Below are positions 63,909 to 64,000 of a DNA stretch of 64,000 nt, in pieces. Source of the stretch: an uncultured Eubacteriales bacterium (GTDB taxonomy: Bacteria; Bacillota; Clostridia; Christensenellales; Aristaeellaceae); the NCBI GenBank assembly GCA_902790015.1, contig CADAQF010000019.1:33341-97340 (forward strand), written 5' to 3'. Both the position numbers and the translations under genes were made by a program. The notes under the pieces were generated by a model that had not been told where the DNA came from, searched no databases, and saw only the letters and a list, made by a program, of their open reading frames with translations. The first letter of the stretch is position 1; the number at the start of each line of letters is the position of its first letter.

Positions 63909-64000
63909 AATCCGGCAACGTTCTACTCTCCCGGGCCGTCTCCAGCCAAGTACCATCGACGCTGAAGGGCTTAACTTCTGTGTTCGGTATGGGAACAGGT
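63909..64000 (-). rRNA. 5S rRNA, 3' part (runs off the window)
   Basis: The hallmark CCGAACACAGAAGTTAAGC lies at the right edge and the 3' end GGGAGAGTAGAACGTTG near 63910. The 5' end lies beyond base 64000. It implies an rRNA operon to the right, on the minus strand. Confidence 0.95.

Overview
The window is a high-GC stretch of a Bacillota chromosome, most probably an uncultured gut or rumen Clostridia lineage. The signs are SepF, DivIVA, IreB and a RuvX-DUF1292 protein, MsmX/UgpC-type sugar ATPases, LplB/LplC-type permeases, giant Cna_B surface proteins with a sortase signal, strong AGGAGG ribosome binding sites and TTGACA-17-TATAAT promoters. Genus cannot be set from the sequence alone. 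Both strands are densely used, and most gene ends carry GC-rich hairpins.

Region 1 (1-14.9 kb) is mainly housekeeping. It holds a small LysM protein with a double-glycine export leader, gdhA, degV, ireB with a ruvX-DUF1292 fusion, a HAD phosphatase overlapping a SpoU methyltransferase, three related secreted proteins of unknown function, a Nudix hydrolase, divIVA, sepF, the rpsF-ssb-rpsR operon and cysK.

Region 2 (15-32.2 kb) is carbohydrate uptake. A leftward operon encodes a binding protein, two permeases and an EEP-family phosphatase or nuclease. It is divergent from a GH13 alpha-glucosidase and has no ATPase of its own. After a hairpin-rich non-coding stretch, a secreted protein and a TSUP permease comes a long leftward locus: a membrane protein, LplB- and LplC-like permeases, a binding protein broken by a frameshift, then two successive blocks each made of two 4-TM proteins and one UgpC/MsmX-type ATPase.

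Region 3 (32.7-58.3 kb) is two consecutive giant surface-protein genes on the minus strand. The first (2954 aa) has a choice-of-anchor-like region and alternating pilin (FctA-like) and Cna_B domains, but no sorting signal. The second (5568 aa) has about 38 canonical Cna_B domains plus two divergent ones and ends in an IPKTG sorting signal. Its domains are organised in a nine-domain super-repeat of about 3.3-3.6 kb, present three times. The pair has a promoter about 340 bp upstream and a long structured leader. No sortase is in the window.

Region 4 (58.8-64 kb) carries an aldose 1-epimerase-like protein, a 1003-aa secreted caspase-like (clan CD) protein with four Ig-like repeats, a CCG-type iron-sulfur protein, and the end of an rRNA operon (tRNA-Asn and the 3' part of 5S rRNA), all leftward.
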